64,000 nt of DNA. Source: Aquamicrobium sp. (GTDB lineage Bacteria; Pseudomonadota; Alphaproteobacteria; Rhizobiales; Rhizobiaceae). A program made the position numbers and the translations under genes. Within the stretch, counting starts at the first letter, position 1. Every line of letters starts with the position of its first letter. The notes below the pieces were generated by a model. That model did no database searches, was not told where the DNA came from, and saw only the letters and a list, made by a program, of their open reading frames with translations. Location of the stretch: NCBI GenBank assembly GCA_019739225.1, contig JAHHDT010000006.1, positions 563,823 to 627,822 on the forward strand. Reading direction: 5' to 3'. Shown here in pieces: positions 1 through 9,489 of this stretch.

Positions 1-62
1 GCATAAGGATCAGGCCTGCGGAAGGGGCATGACAAGAGCGCCTCATGGCAGGCAGATAGCGC

Positions 63-365
63 TCACCACCGCGTCTTTTCGCCCGGCGCAGCCGGCTCGA
101 TCGCCAGTGCATGGACGCTTGCCGCCAGTTCGTCGGCCAGGAGCGCGTTGACTGCGCGGTGACGCTCTATCCTGCTCATCTTTGCGAAGGCCTCTGCCAC
201 GATACGGACACGGAAATGGGTTTCACCCGTGCCATCGAACGTCTCGTGGTGGCCGGACTCCGTATGGTGATGTCCAGCGTGCAGATGGCTCTCGTTGATG
301 ACGGCGAGGCGTTCCGGTGAAAACGCCGCGGCAAGCTTCGCTTCGATCGTGGACTGGATGGACAA
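63..365 (-). CDS. bolA: BolA family protein
   Basis: This encodes a 100-residue BolA/IbaG-type protein. BolA proteins partner with monothiol glutaredoxins in iron-sulfur cluster handling and some act as stress-linked regulators. The whole protein is one BolA domain, with the typical C-terminal helix pattern around SRIERHRAVNALLADEL. A His-rich stretch (HLHAGHHHTESGHH) lies in the first 40 residues, where family members carry putative cluster or metal ligands. It is divergent from the J-domain gene, as in many rhizobial genomes. The family call is firm; the exact subtype is inferred. Confidence 0.93.
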   Translation of the reverse strand: MSIQSTIEAKLAAAFSPERLAVINESHLHAGHHHTESGHHETFDGTGETHFRVRIVAEAFAKMSRIERHRAVNALLADELAASVHALAIEPAAPGEKTRW

Positions 366-513
366 GGTCGGTTTCCTTCACCATATGAGGACGGTCTCAC
401 GCCCCTAGGTATCGTTTCGATTCATGCGGTTGGGGGATCATCCCGCAAATGTCAATTCTTGTATCGCACTGCGAAGAGACCATAATCGTCTGGCTGCTTC
501 GGCTCGGGAACGC

Positions 514-1131
514 ATGAAACCCTATTCGAAATATTTCGAGAAGATTAAGGTCCGCCGCGATCCGCAGGCGGAGCTGAAGTCGCGCGCGCCGATCTGTCAG
601 TGGGATGGCTGCGAGGAGGCTGGAACCCATCGCGCGCCCGTGGGCCGCATGCGCGAGGGCGAATATTTCCAGTTCTGCTTCAACCACGTGCGCGAATACA
701 ACAAGGGTTTCAACTACTTCTCGGGGCTGGCCGACAGCGAGGTTGCCCGCTACCAGAAGGAAGCGATGACCGGCCACCGGCCAACGTGGAAGCTGGGCGT
801 CAACGGCCATTCGCGCTCTACCCCCGACTATGCGCAGAAGCGCTCGGGTGCCGCGGGCTATTACAATCGCGTGCGCGATCCGTTCGGCATGTTTGGTGGC
901 GAGCGGGATCCGGAGCGTCCGCGGACGCGCAAGCTCAAGTCTCTTGAGGCCAAGGCGCTGGAAACGCTTGGACTTGAGGCCAGCGCGACTGGCGCGGCCA
1001 TAAAGTCGCGTTATAAGGAACTCGTGAAGCGCCACCATCCGGATGCGAATGGCGGCGATAGGGGTTCGGAAGACCGGTTTCGCGATGTTCTGCAAGCTTA
1101 CCGCGTGCTCAAACAAGCAGGTTTGTGTTAG
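514..1131 (+). CDS. J-domain (DnaJ-like) protein
   Basis: This 205-residue protein has a J domain at its C-terminus, unlike canonical DnaJ. The C-terminal 60 residues contain the HPD motif (KRHHPDANGGD) and the following helix FRDVLQAYRVLK, so it should stimulate an Hsp70 ATPase. The N-terminal part has Cys and His residues (ICQWDGC, FQFCFNHV) and the layout of an uncharacterised rhizobial J-protein family. I chose the ATG at 514 (MKPYSKYFEKIK) over an in-frame ATG 90 bases upstream, because family similarity begins here. It sits 75 bases before cobS. The client is unknown. Confidence 0.9.
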   Translation: MKPYSKYFEKIKVRRDPQAELKSRAPICQWDGCEEAGTHRAPVGRMREGEYFQFCFNHVREYNKGFNYFSGLADSEVARYQKEAMTGHRPTWKLGVNGHSRSTPDYAQKRSGAAGYYNRVRDPFGMFGGERDPERPRTRKLKSLEAKALETLGLEASATGAAIKSRYKELVKRHHPDANGGDRGSEDRFRDVLQAYRVLKQAGLC

Positions 1132-1206
1132 CGACGCGGTCTGCTAAAGACGGCCCCCGAAGATGACAGGAACACTGGCGGCAGCGTTGCTTCCGCGTGT
1201 GGAGGC

Positions 1207-2196
1207 ATGATGAACAAGCACGATCGCGACATCGCAAACCTTCCCGACACCACCGTCTCGGTGAAGGACACTTTCGGTTTCGAGTCCTCGATGGTGGTGC
1301 CGGCCTATTCGGACGCCAACGAACATGTGCCGGACGTTGATCCGGACTATCTGTTCGACCGTCAGACCACGCTCGCCATCCTCTCGGGCTTTGCCTACAA
1401 CCGCCGCGTGATGGTCTCCGGCTATCACGGCACAGGCAAGTCGACCCATATCGAGCAGGTCGCGGCGCGGTTGAACTGGCCCTGCGTGCGCATCAACCTC
1501 GACAGCCACGTCAGCCGTATCGACCTCGTCGGCAAGGACGCAATCGTCGTCAAGGAAGGCATGCAGGTTACCGAGTTCCGGGACGGCATCCTGCCTTGGG
1601 CCTATCAGCACAACGTCGCGCTGGTCTTCGACGAATATGACGCCGGCCGGCCCGACGTGATGTTCGTCATCCAGCGCGTGCTTGAATCCTCCGGCCGGCT
1701 GACGCTGCTCGACCAGAGCCGCGTCATTCGTCCTCACCCGGCATTCCGCCTGTTCGCCACCGCCAATACGGTCGGCCTCGGCGACACGACCGGCCTCTAT
1801 CACGGTACCCAGCAGATCAACCAGGCGCAGATGGACCGCTGGTCCATCGTCACCACGCTGAACTACCTGCCGCATGACAACGAGGTCGAGATCGTCCTGG
1901 CGAAGGCCAAGCACTTCCGCACCGAGAAAGGGCGCGACATCGTCAACAAGATGGTGCGGGTCGCGGACATGACGCGTTCCGCCTTCATCAATGGCGACCT
2001 TTCGACGGTGATGAGCCCGCGTACCGTCATCATGTGGTCCGAGAACGCCGAAATCTTCAACGATGTCGGCTTCGCCTTCCGTCTCACCTTCCTCAACAAG
2101 TGCGACGAGCTGGAGCGCGCCGTCGTGGCCGAGTTCTACCAGCGCGCCTTCGGCGAGGAACTGCCGGAAAGCGCTGCAAACGTGGTGCTGGGGTAG
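1207..2196 (+). CDS. cobS: Cobaltochelatase subunit CobS
   Basis: CobS is the AAA+ ATPase of the aerobic CobNST cobaltochelatase, which inserts Co2+ into hydrogenobyrinic acid a,c-diamide during B12 synthesis. The 329-residue length matches the family. Walker A is GYHGTGKST at residues 72-80 and Walker B is VFDEYD near 140. A GGAGG at 1201-1205 precedes two consecutive ATG codons at 1207 and 1210; the second has better spacing, so the true start may be 1210. cobT follows after 3 bases. CobN, the large tetrapyrrole-binding subunit, is not in this window. Confidence 0.97.
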   Translation: MMNKHDRDIANLPDTTVSVKDTFGFESSMVVPAYSDANEHVPDVDPDYLFDRQTTLAILSGFAYNRRVMVSGYHGTGKSTHIEQVAARLNWPCVRINLDSHVSRIDLVGKDAIVVKEGMQVTEFRDGILPWAYQHNVALVFDEYDAGRPDVMFVIQRVLESSGRLTLLDQSRVIRPHPAFRLFATANTVGLGDTTGLYHGTQQINQAQMDRWSIVTTLNYLPHDNEVEIVLAKAKHFRTEKGRDIVNKMVRVADMTRSAFINGDLSTVMSPRTVIMWSENAEIFNDVGFAFRLTFLNKCDELERAVVAEFYQRAFGEELPESAANVVLG

Positions 2197-2199
2197 CCG

Positions 2200-4092
2200 T
2201 TGGCGGGCCCCGGCGACAATACGCGCAACAAGCCCGGCAAGGGCGGCGACACCGACGCCTTCAAGCGTGCGGTGTCGGTCTGCATGCGCGCGCTTGCCGG
2301 CGACGGTGAGCTCGAAGTCGCGTTCGCGAAGGAGAAGCCTGCGCTCGCCGGTTCGCGCGCACGTCTGCCCGACCTGCCCAAGAAGGCCTCGGCCGCCGAC
2401 GTTGCAGTCACGCGTGGGCTAGGCGATTCGATGGCGCTGCGCCGCGCCTGTCACGATCCCCGCGTCCATACGCGCCTTGCGCCCGAGGGCAAGCAGGCGC
2501 GCGCCATCTTCGATGCCGTCGAGCAGGCACGGGTCGAGGCGATCGGCAGCCGGGCGATGCAGGGCGTGGCCGACAATATCGGCTCGATGCTGGAAGATAA
2601 ATACGCCAAGGCGAACCTCGCGGACGTTGCCGACCAGGCCGACGCGCCGCTGGAGGAAGCCATCGCGTTGATGGTGCGCGAGAAGCTGACTGGGCGTGAA
2701 GCGCCGCGCAGCGGCCAGCGCGTCGTCGATCTCTGGCGCAAGTGGATCGACGACAAGGCCGGCGGCGACATTGCCGGGCTCGCCGACAAGCTGGACGACC
2801 AGCAGGCCTTCGCCCGCGTCGTGCGCGAGATGCTCGCCTCGATGGAAATGGCCGAGGAGCTGGGCGAGGACGAGCAGAGCCAGGAATCGGAAGACGAAGA
2901 AAACGAGCCGCAGGGCGAGGAAAGCAGCGAGCAGGGCGGCGAGGACGATTCCGGCTCCGAGCAGTCGCAGGCCGAGGAAAGCGACAGCGCCAGCGAAGAC
3001 GAGGAGACCGGCGAAACGGAATCCTCGGAAGCCAGCGCCGACGAACTTTCCGACGACGAGGACCTCGACGCCGAGACGCCGGGCGAAGCCAAGCGCCAGG
3101 ACAACCCATTCGCGAACCTGCCCAAGGAAATCGACTACAAGATCTTCACCGGCGCGTTCGACGAGACGGTCGGGGCCGAGGAGCTTTGCGACGAAGAGGA
3201 GCTGGAGCGCCTGCGCGCCTTCCTCGACAAGCAGCTCGCCAATCTGCAGGGTGTGGTCGGCCGGCTTGCGAACCGCCTCCAGCGCCGCCTGATGGCGCAG
3301 CAGAACCGCTCCTGGGACTTCGATCTGGAAGAGGGTGTCCTTGATACTGCGCGTCTGATGCGTGTCGTTATCGACCCGATGCAGCCGCTCTCATTCAAGT
3401 GGGAGCGCGACACCCAGTTCCGCGACACGGTGGTCACGCTGGTGCTCGACAATTCGGGCTCCATGCGCGGTCGCCCGATCACCGTCGCCGCCACTTGCGC
3501 CGATATTTTGGCGCGCACTCTGGAGCGCTGCGGCGTTTCGGTGGAAATCCTCGGCTTCACCACCCGCGCCTGGAAGGGCGGACAGTCGCGCGAGAAGTGG
3601 CTCAAGGAAGGTAAGCCCGCCAATCCGGGTCGGCTCAACGACCTGCGTCATATCATCTACAAGTCGGCGGACGCGCCCTGGCGGCGCGCCCGGCGCAATC
3701 TCGGCCTGATGATGCGCGAGGGCTTGCTGAAGGAGAATATCGACGGCGAGGCGCTTTTGTGGGCGCATCAGCGGCTGATCGCGCGGCCCGAGCAGCGCAA
3801 GATCCTGATGATGATTTCGGACGGCGCGCCGGTCGACGATTCCACGCTGTCGGTCAATCCGGGCAATTATCTGGAGCGGCATCTGCGCGCCGTGATCGAG
3901 CTGATCGAGACGCGTTCGCCGGTGGAGCTTCTGGCGATCGGCATCGGTCACGATGTGACGCGCTACTATCGCCGCGCCGTGACCATCGTCGATGCCGAGG
4001 AGCTGGCTGGTGCGATGACGGAGCAGCTTGCCGCTTTGTTTGGCGAAGAGAACCAGCGCGATGCGCGGCGTGTCGCCCGTCGCGGGCGATGA
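2200..4092 (+). CDS. cobT: Cobaltochelatase subunit CobT
   Basis: CobT pairs with CobS to form the chaperone-like AAA+ module of cobaltochelatase. At 630 residues it has family length. The C-terminal von Willebrand A domain carries a MIDAS motif, DNSGS at residues 417-421. Residues about 218-302 form a low-complexity acidic Glu/Asp/Ser/Gln linker between the N-terminal region and the VWA domain, which is typical of CobT and ChlD-like subunits. Translation starts at TTG (2200), three bases after the cobS stop, which suggests translational coupling. The stop overlaps the next ATG (ATGA). Confidence 0.97.
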   Translation: MAGPGDNTRNKPGKGGDTDAFKRAVSVCMRALAGDGELEVAFAKEKPALAGSRARLPDLPKKASAADVAVTRGLGDSMALRRACHDPRVHTRLAPEGKQARAIFDAVEQARVEAIGSRAMQGVADNIGSMLEDKYAKANLADVADQADAPLEEAIALMVREKLTGREAPRSGQRVVDLWRKWIDDKAGGDIAGLADKLDDQQAFARVVREMLASMEMAEELGEDEQSQESEDEENEPQGEESSEQGGEDDSGSEQSQAEESDSASEDEETGETESSEASADELSDDEDLDAETPGEAKRQDNPFANLPKEIDYKIFTGAFDETVGAEELCDEEELERLRAFLDKQLANLQGVVGRLANRLQRRLMAQQNRSWDFDLEEGVLDTARLMRVVIDPMQPLSFKWERDTQFRDTVVTLVLDNSGSMRGRPITVAATCADILARTLERCGVSVEILGFTTRAWKGGQSREKWLKEGKPANPGRLNDLRHIIYKSADAPWRRARRNLGLMMREGLLKENIDGEALLWAHQRLIARPEQRKILMMISDGAPVDDSTLSVNPGNYLERHLRAVIELIETRSPVELLAIGIGHDVTRYYRRAVTIVDAEELAGAMTEQLAALFGEENQRDARRVARRGR

Positions 4093-5090
4093 GGCGTTTT
4101 CAGGCGGCGCTTGGCGCCGTGCTGCTGTTTCTGACAGGCGGAGCGGGCCATGCGCAGGGAGGCGCACCCGAACACGTCGAGCTCCAGAGTTCCCAGATCA
4201 CGCGGTTCGCGCTTGGTTCCGCTGAGACACGTTTCGGGTGGCTCGAATTCGTTGGCGGGCTCGAGCTGAGTGCGCAGGATCGCCGTTTCGGCCAGTTTTC
4301 CGGTCTGCGATTCCTGTCTCCGGGAAGCGCGTTTCTCGGCGTTGCCGATCACGGCTACTGGTTCCGCGGGCGCATCGAGCGCGACGGCGATCATGTGCCG
4401 GTACGTGTCAGCGATTTCAGCCTGCAGGCGATGGTCGACGCCAACGGCAATGCCGTTGACGCGAAGGAAGACAAGGATGCGGAGGGCCTGGAGGTTCATG
4501 ACGGCATCGCCACGGTTGCCTTCGAGCGCGATGCGCGCATCGTCGAATATGCCATAGGCCCGGATGGGATGGCCAGCCCGCTGCGCGAGATCGACTTCGT
4601 CGTGCCGCGCCGCGAGCTGCGCTACAATCAGGGCTTCGAAACCGTCGCGCGCGCACCTGATGGTAGCGGCCTGACCGGTGCCCGCATCGTGGTTGCAGAA
4701 CGCAGCATCGACACCGAAGGCAACATCTTCGCCGCGATTGTCGAGGGTCCGCAACGCGGCATCTTCAAGGTTCTGCGCAGCGACGATTTCGACGTTACCG
4801 ACGGGGCATTCCTGCCCGACGGCGACCTTCTGCTTCTGGAACGACGCTTCTCGATCGCTCAGGGCGTGGCGATGCGGCTGCGGCGGATCGAGGCTGCAAG
4901 CCTCATGCCCGATGCGTTGGTCGACGGCGCGGTGCTAATGCAGGCTGATCTCGCCTACAGAATTGACAACATGGAAGCGCTGGACGTCTGGCAGCGCGAG
5001 GACGGCGAGACAATCATCTCAATCGTCTCCGACGACAACCAGTCCTTTCTGCAAAGGACGATCTATCTGGAGTTCCGCCTGCTGGACTAG
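4089..5090 (+). CDS. Secreted phytase-like (esterase-like) protein
   Basis: This 333-residue protein has an N-terminal signal peptide ([22 protein letters not shown]) and resembles the phytase-like domain family often annotated 'esterase-like activity of phytase'. Features include FSGLRFL near residue 75, [11 protein letters not shown] and NQGFETVAR, which fit the repeated blades of that propeller-like fold. No biochemical activity is established for close family members, so the substrate is unknown. The ATG overlaps the cobT stop (ATGA), which indicates co-transcription with cobST. A role in B12 synthesis is not implied by the sequence. Confidence 0.8.
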   Translation: MRRFQAALGAVLLFLTGGAGHAQGGAPEHVELQSSQITRFALGSAETRFGWLEFVGGLELSAQDRRFGQFSGLRFLSPGSAFLGVADHGYWFRGRIERDGDHVPVRVSDFSLQAMVDANGNAVDAKEDKDAEGLEVHDGIATVAFERDARIVEYAIGPDGMASPLREIDFVVPRRELRYNQGFETVARAPDGSGLTGARIVVAERSIDTEGNIFAAIVEGPQRGIFKVLRSDDFDVTDGAFLPDGDLLLLERRFSIAQGVAMRLRRIEAASLMPDALVDGAVLMQADLAYRIDNMEALDVWQREDGETIISIVSDDNQSFLQRTIYLEFRLLD

Positions 5091-5093
5091 GTT

Positions 5094-5274
5094 GTGCGTC
5101 CTTCGAGGCTCGCTCCGCTCGCACCTCAGGATGAGGACTGTAGTGCATCGCTCCTGCATGATGGTGGGTTCGAGGGTGGTCTTGTCGGCCTTTATCGAGC
5201 CCACCGCGAGCGGGTTCGATCAAACCACATCCCTCATCCTGAGGTGCGAGCGAAGCGAGCCTCGAAGGACGCAC
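5094..5274. repeat. Palindromic intergenic repeat, family 1, copy 1
   Basis: Arms of 43 bases at 5094-5136 and 5232-5274 are inverted copies of each other with one mismatch, and flank a diverged 95-base centre. The ends read GTGCGTCCTTCGAGG and CCTCGAAGGACGCAC. The element lies between two convergent genes, 3 bases after one stop codon, so its RNA could act as a large terminator hairpin for both. Copy 2 is at 25161-25340 in the opposite orientation. Confidence 0.9.
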
Positions 5275-5296
5275 CAAAGCCAAAGCCGCTGTGCCG

Positions 5297-5659
5297 CTAC
5301 TGAAGCGCCCTCTGCACCTTTGTCCTGATCTCGTTGAGCGTGAACGGTTTCGGCACGACGTCGATGATGATGTCGGCAAGGTCCGCGGCGCGTTCGCGTT
5401 GCTCGGCATAGCCGGTCATCAGCAGGATTCTGAGGCCCGGGAATTCGCTGGCGGCGCGCTTGGCCATCTCGATGCCGTCCATTGCCGGCATGCGGATGTC
5501 GGAGAGTACGAGGTCGTAGCCGCCATCGGCGCTGCGGATCGATTCGAGCCCGAGATCGCCGTCTTCGGCAGTCTCGACCTCATGGCCGCCGGCCGCGATG
5601 GCGCGTGCGGTGAAGGCGCGCACGGATTCGTCATCCTCGACGATCAGTATCCTGGCCAT
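5297..5659 (-). CDS. Single-domain response regulator, CpdR-like
   Basis: This 120-residue stand-alone receiver has no output domain. The acidic pocket is EDD near residues 8-10, the phospho-acceptor is Asp54 (LVLSDIRMPAMDG), the switch Thr is in LLMTGYA and the conserved Lys is in VPKPF. The sequence resembles the CpdR family, which in Caulobacter and Sinorhizobium controls ClpXP localisation and proteolysis when dephosphorylated. Its place directly downstream of hpt, with a 3-base gap, matches other Hyphomicrobiales. CpdR function is inferred; a different single-receiver role remains possible. Confidence 0.85.
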   Translation of the reverse strand: MARILIVEDDESVRAFTARAIAAGGHEVETAEDGDLGLESIRSADGGYDLVLSDIRMPAMDGIEMAKRAASEFPGLRILLMTGYAEQRERAADLADIIIDVVPKPFTLNEIRTKVQRALQ

Positions 5660-5662
5660 GCC

Positions 5663-6205
5663 TCAGGCGTCTCCCTTGACCACGCCGACAAACGGCAGCT
5701 CGCGAAAGGCGTGCGCGACGTCCATGCCGTATCCGACCACGAAATAGTCGGGGCAGTCGAAGCCGACGAAGTCGGCCGTCAGCTCGGTCTGGCGCTTGCT
5801 GTGCTTGTCGAGCAACACGGCGATCGAGACGCTCTTCGCCCCGCGCGACATCATAAGCTCGCGCGTGAACTTCAACGTCTTGCCCGATTCGAGAATGTCG
5901 TCGATCAGAAGCACGTCGCGGCCGGCAACCTCGTTGTCGATGTCGCGCAGTACCTTCACCTCGCCGGAGGTTGTTCCGGTGCCGTAGCTGGAAATGAAGA
6001 TGAACTCGACTTCCGGCGACAGGCCGGTGTCGTGCATGGCGCGAATCAGGTCCGCCGCAAAGATGAACGAGCCCTTGAGGATCGAGATGACCAGCAGGTC
6101 CTCGTAGTCGCGCTCGGCGATGTCCTTGGCCAGTTCCAGATTGCGTCGTGCGATCGTCGAGGCGCTGAACAGGACTTCGATTTCCTTGCCGCGTACCACA
6201 GGCAT
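5663..6205 (-). CDS. hpt: Hypoxanthine phosphoribosyltransferase
   Basis: Hpt salvages hypoxanthine and guanine to IMP and GMP using PRPP in the cytoplasm. The 180-residue protein has the PRPP-binding loop VLLIDDILESGKTL near residues 98-111, the ILKGSF loop near residue 42 and the flexible-loop segment SSYGTGTTSGEV. Its start overlaps the stop of the upstream gene by one base, and the CpdR-like receiver follows after 3 bases, so the three genes probably form one transcript. Confidence 0.96.
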   Translation of the reverse strand: MPVVRGKEIEVLFSASTIARRNLELAKDIAERDYEDLLVISILKGSFIFAADLIRAMHDTGLSPEVEFIFISSYGTGTTSGEVKVLRDIDNEVAGRDVLLIDDILESGKTLKFTRELMMSRGAKSVSIAVLLDKHSKRQTELTADFVGFDCPDYFVVGYGMDVAHAFRELPFVGVVKGDA

Positions 6206-6831
6206 CAGCGATTGCCCTCCCGGAAGCTGACCGAAACGGATTTCACGCCGTACCTAGGTGCCTCCAGGCGGCTCGAAAAGGAGTAGCGGTCGCCTGGCTG
6301 CAGTTCGGCGCCGTTTGTCCCCAGAAAATAGCGGGTCGCCGCGCCTTTGTTATCGGTGACCATGATTTCGATCGGCGGCAGCTGGCTGGCGCTGCCGCCA
6401 TGGTTTTCGGCAAGTCCGTCGATGAACAGCACATCGCGGCCGCCGCGGTTCTCGATCCGGCTCTTGACTTCCCCGATACGCAGCGGCTGCAGCCGCTCGG
6501 AAGGGGCGGGAAGCACGACGTTGCGCACCAGCGCATGGCCGCCGGAAATCCAGAAGGCGAGGATGACAAGGGTGAGACCGAAAGACCAGAAGAGGGGCCC
6601 GCCCTGCCTGCCGCGCGGTTCATCCTGCTCGGCGGCGATATCGGCCTTGAGAAAATCCATGCCCGTTGCCGGCGCGACAGGCTCGAAGCCGCGCGGACTG
6701 GCCTTTGCCGGACCGTCAACCGTTTCGTATTCCGCGTCCGTGACATCGGCCTTGCGCACGGTTCCGCTGCGTATGGCCTCGCCTGTCATGATTTCGCCGG
6801 AAACCGGGCGTGCCTTGTCGTCCTCGTTCAT
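6205..6831 (-). CDS. Membrane-anchored protein, DUF3426-like
   Basis: This 208-residue protein has a charged cytoplasmic N-terminus, one transmembrane helix at about residues 80-100 (FWSFGLTLVILAFWISGG) and a periplasmic C-terminal domain. The C-terminal PPIEIMVTDNKG...LQPGDRYSFSSRLEAP pattern resembles FxLYD/DUF3426 domains. In related genomes such proteins often begin with a small zinc-ribbon (MJ0042-type) motif; no paired Cys motif is visible here. It is first in the likely hpt transcript and is divergent from ftsE. Function is unknown. Confidence 0.65.
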   Translation of the reverse strand: MNEDDKARPVSGEIMTGEAIRSGTVRKADVTDAEYETVDGPAKASPRGFEPVAPATGMDFLKADIAAEQDEPRGRQGGPLFWSFGLTLVILAFWISGGHALVRNVVLPAPSERLQPLRIGEVKSRIENRGGRDVLFIDGLAENHGGSASQLPPIEIMVTDNKGAATRYFLGTNGAELQPGDRYSFSSRLEAPRYGVKSVSVSFREGNR

Positions 6832-6920
6832 GCGGCCGGCCGTCCTTTAGCGGTGCTCCTGCAGGCAGTAGACCGAAATGGTTAATGCTTCGCTGCGGAA
6901 ACACCCTTCAGACGTGGAAT

Positions 6921-6936
6921 TTAACCCGGCCTTAAC
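6921..6936. promoter_or_regulatory. CtrA box upstream of ftsE
   Basis: The bases TTAA-CCCGGCC-TTAAC match the full alphaproteobacterial CtrA consensus TTAA-N7-TTAAC exactly. A further TTAA half-site is at 6882-6885. The site lies about 75 bases before the ftsE GTG and within the 180-base divergent region shared with the DUF3426-like gene. CtrA commonly regulates cell-division genes in this class, so regulation of ftsEX is a reasonable inference. Confidence 0.7.
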
Positions 6937-7011
6937 CATGCCGATGGATGTTCGGGCTTGCCCCGTTCCGCCGAAACGCAACCGGCCAATCGCAAGACGT
7001 AAGGACTTCCG

Positions 7012-7671
7012 GTGATCCGATTCGAGAATGTCGGCCTTCGCTATGGCATGGGACCGGAGATCCTCCGCGACATCTCATTCGATCTGCCTGAACGCTCGTT
7101 CCAGTTTCTGAGCGGCCCGTCGGGTGCCGGCAAGACCACGCTGCTGCGCCTGCTGTTCCTGTCGCTCAAGCCGACGCGCGGGCTCATCACGGTCTTCAAC
7201 AAGGATCGCGCGCGCATCACACGTCGCGAACTGCCGATGCTTCGGCGTCGCATCGGCGTCGTGTTCCAGGACTTCCGCCTGCTCGACCACATGACCACCT
7301 ACGAAAACGTGGCGCTGCCGCTGCGAGTGCGCGGGCGCGAGGAGGCCACGTATCGGTCGGACGTGATCGAGCTTCTGAAATGGGTGGGTCTGGGCGAGCG
7401 CATGCATGTGCTGCCGCCCGTGCTGTCGGGCGGCGAAAAGCAGCGCGCGGCAATCGCACGCGCGCTCATCGAGCAGCCGGAAATCCTGCTGGCGGACGAA
7501 CCGACGGGCAATGTCGATCCGCCGCTGGCGCGCCGGCTTCTGCGCCTCTTCATCGAACTGAACCGGCTGGGAACGGCGGTGGTCATCGCCACCCACGATC
7601 TCGGCCTGATGGAGCAGGTCGACGCACGGCGCATGATCCTCGCAGACGGGCGGCTGGAAATCCATGATTGA
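7012..7671 (+). CDS. ftsE: Cell division ATP-binding protein FtsE
   Basis: FtsE is the ATPase of the FtsEX complex, which links the divisome to periplasmic peptidoglycan hydrolases. It has 219 residues with Walker A GPSGAGKTT at 35-43, ABC signature LSGGEKQR near 140, Walker B ILLADEPTGN and the H-loop ATHD. The start is GTG at 7012, preceded by AAGGAC. Its end overlaps the ftsX ATG by 8 bases, which suggests coupled translation of the pair. Confidence 0.97.
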   Translation: MIRFENVGLRYGMGPEILRDISFDLPERSFQFLSGPSGAGKTTLLRLLFLSLKPTRGLITVFNKDRARITRRELPMLRRRIGVVFQDFRLLDHMTTYENVALPLRVRGREEATYRSDVIELLKWVGLGERMHVLPPVLSGGEKQRAAIARALIEQPEILLADEPTGNVDPPLARRLLRLFIELNRLGTAVVIATHDLGLMEQVDARRMILADGRLEIHD

Positions 7672-8650
7672 CCGGGATCCAGCAGAAGAGGCCGAGCACG
7701 AGGAAGCGGCCCCGGCACGCCCGGAGCGCACGCCGCGCAAGTCCGCGCCTATCGTGCCACCGCAGAACGTCGCGGGCAGCGCGCTGATCCTCGTCATCGC
7801 CATCATGACCTTCCTGTCCTGCCTTACGCTGGGCGCGGTGACGCTCGTGCGCGATACAGCGGCGACATGGCAAACCCAGATCGCCCGCGAGGCGACGATC
7901 CAGATCAAGCCGGCTGAAGACTTCGACATGGAGGCGGGCCTTGCCGCCGCGCAGCGCATCGTGTCGGGCTTCGCAGGCGTACGCTCGGCCTCGATCGTCG
8001 GTGCGGAGGCGACGATCCGGCTGCTCGAACCGTGGCTCGGCTCGGGCCTCGACATCGACGAACTGCCCGTGCCGCGTCTCGTCATCGTGACGATCGATCC
8101 GGCGTCGCCGCCGGATTTCGCCTCGATGCGTACAGCGCTCAGCGCTGAAGTGCCTCAAGCGTCGCTCGACGATCACCGTACCTGGGTCGACCGACTGGTC
8201 GCCATGGCGCGCACGACCGTGACAATCGGCATTTCGGTGCTGGCACTGATGCTTGCGGCTACCGTGCTTTCCGTCGTCTTCGCCACGCGCGGTGCGATGG
8301 CCGGCAATGGCCACATCATCGAGGTGCTGCATTTCGTCGGGGCCGAGGCGCGATTCATCGCCGGCGAGTTCCGCCGCCATTTCCTGCTCACCGGCATGAA
8401 GGGGGCTGCGGCGGGCGGATTGGCCGCGATCATCGTCTTCGTCGCCTTCTCGTGGTGGTCTTCGCGCAATATGGCGACGCCTGAAGCCGATCAGGCCACG
8501 GCGCTTTTCGGCAATTTTGCAATCGGTACAGCGGGTTATGCAGGTGTGGCCCTGGTGGTTATCGCCGTGGGCGCGCTGACTGCAGCCACATCGCACCTGA
8601 CGGTGGTTTCCTATCTGGGAGACATCGATGCCCGTCATCATGACGGTTGA
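7664..8650 (+). CDS. ftsX: Cell division protein FtsX
   Basis: FtsX is the membrane partner of FtsE. The 328-residue protein has a cytoplasmic N-terminus rich in acidic residues and Pro, a first membrane helix near residues 40-62, a periplasmic domain of about 110 residues and three more helices in the last 150 residues. The layout matches FtsX permeases, whose periplasmic loop recruits hydrolase activators. The cytoplasmic tail before helix 1 is longer than in enteric FtsX. Confidence 0.95.
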   Translation: MIDRDPAEEAEHEEAAPARPERTPRKSAPIVPPQNVAGSALILVIAIMTFLSCLTLGAVTLVRDTAATWQTQIAREATIQIKPAEDFDMEAGLAAAQRIVSGFAGVRSASIVGAEATIRLLEPWLGSGLDIDELPVPRLVIVTIDPASPPDFASMRTALSAEVPQASLDDHRTWVDRLVAMARTTVTIGISVLALMLAATVLSVVFATRGAMAGNGHIIEVLHFVGAEARFIAGEFRRHFLLTGMKGAAAGGLAAIIVFVAFSWWSSRNMATPEADQATALFGNFAIGTAGYAGVALVVIAVGALTAATSHLTVVSYLGDIDARHHDG

Positions 8651-8714
8651 AAGCTGCTGAAACTCTTTCAGAAGCGGCTATTCATTGCCGCAATTCGCAG
8701 TTAACCATGGCACT

Positions 8715-9404
8715 ATGAAGGGGCCCGTAAGGACAGTTGCGCCACAGAGGCGCTGGCTGCGCGCGCTTGCCGTCTCGGCAGTCGTGCTTCTGTGCGGCTG
8801 TCTTGCGTTTCTCGGCGGGTTTGCGGCCTTTTCCACGCATGTGGCCCGACTTGCCACACCTGCCGAGCCGCGCGATGCCGACGCCATCATCGTCCTGACC
8901 GGCGGTGAGAAGCGTCTCGACGCGGCATTCGACCTGCTTCGCTCGGGCAAAGGACAGCGGCTGCTCATCAGCGGCGTGAACCCCTCGGCGCGCGTGGTCG
9001 ACCTGCAACAGGCGACGGGTGGAGACCCGGATCTCTTCGCTTGCTGCGTCGACATCGATCGCGCGGCGCTCGATACGATCGGCAACGCGGAAGAGAGCGC
9101 CAAATGGGTGACCAGTCATGCCTATGGCAGCGTCATCGTGGTCACCAACAATTATCACATGCCGCGCAGCCTGCTCGAACTGAAGCGTTTGATCGGCGAC
9201 ACCGACCTGCTGCCCTATCCGGTCGTCAACACCCGCCTCGACGGCGGAGAGTGGGTGACCAACCGTGATGCGCTGCGGGTGCTGTTGACCGAGTACGCAA
9301 AATATCTCGCGGCAGTGGTGCGCGGGGCGTTCCCGCGTCTGGGCTCGCAGCAGGCCGGCATGGTGGAGGTGACGGCGCCTGCTTCCGCCGAAATGGTCCA
9401 ATAG
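8715..9404 (+). CDS. YdcF family (DUF218) membrane protein
   Basis: This 229-residue protein has one N-terminal membrane helix (ALAVSAVVLLCGCLAFLGGFAAF) and then a DUF218/YdcF domain. Family marks are DADAIIVLTGGEKRLDAAFDLL, a RLLISGVN strand and VVTNNYHMPRS. Related SanA/ElyC proteins affect envelope integrity, but the chemical activity is undefined. I chose ATG 8715 (MKGPVRTV) over an in-frame TTG at 8685. It lies between ftsX and plsC, a conserved rhizobial order. Confidence 0.88.
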   Translation: MKGPVRTVAPQRRWLRALAVSAVVLLCGCLAFLGGFAAFSTHVARLATPAEPRDADAIIVLTGGEKRLDAAFDLLRSGKGQRLLISGVNPSARVVDLQQATGGDPDLFACCVDIDRAALDTIGNAEESAKWVTSHAYGSVIVVTNNYHMPRSLLELKRLIGDTDLLPYPVVNTRLDGGEWVTNRDALRVLLTEYAKYLAAVVRGAFPRLGSQQAGMVEVTAPASAEMVQ

Positions 9405-9489
9405 GACCCGCTCGGGCCGCGACGCATTCCCCTTTGCGGCTGCTTGGTGTAACCAGACCTCCGCACGACAACCCCTCAGGCCGGTCCCC

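Noticed and set aside
1207-4092. CobS/CobT read as a MoxR-VWA or Mg-chelatase pair
   Set aside because: Lengths, order and motifs match cobaltochelatase CobS and CobT directly, with the expected acidic CobT linker.
3391-4167. Long open frame on the opposite strand of cobT
   Set aside because: It lies entirely antisense to a well-supported gene with no motif of its own; high GC creates such frames throughout the window.
8654-8676. CTGAAA/TTTCAG hairpin after ftsX
   Set aside because: Short stem, no T run, and ydcF follows closely; probably a chance structure.
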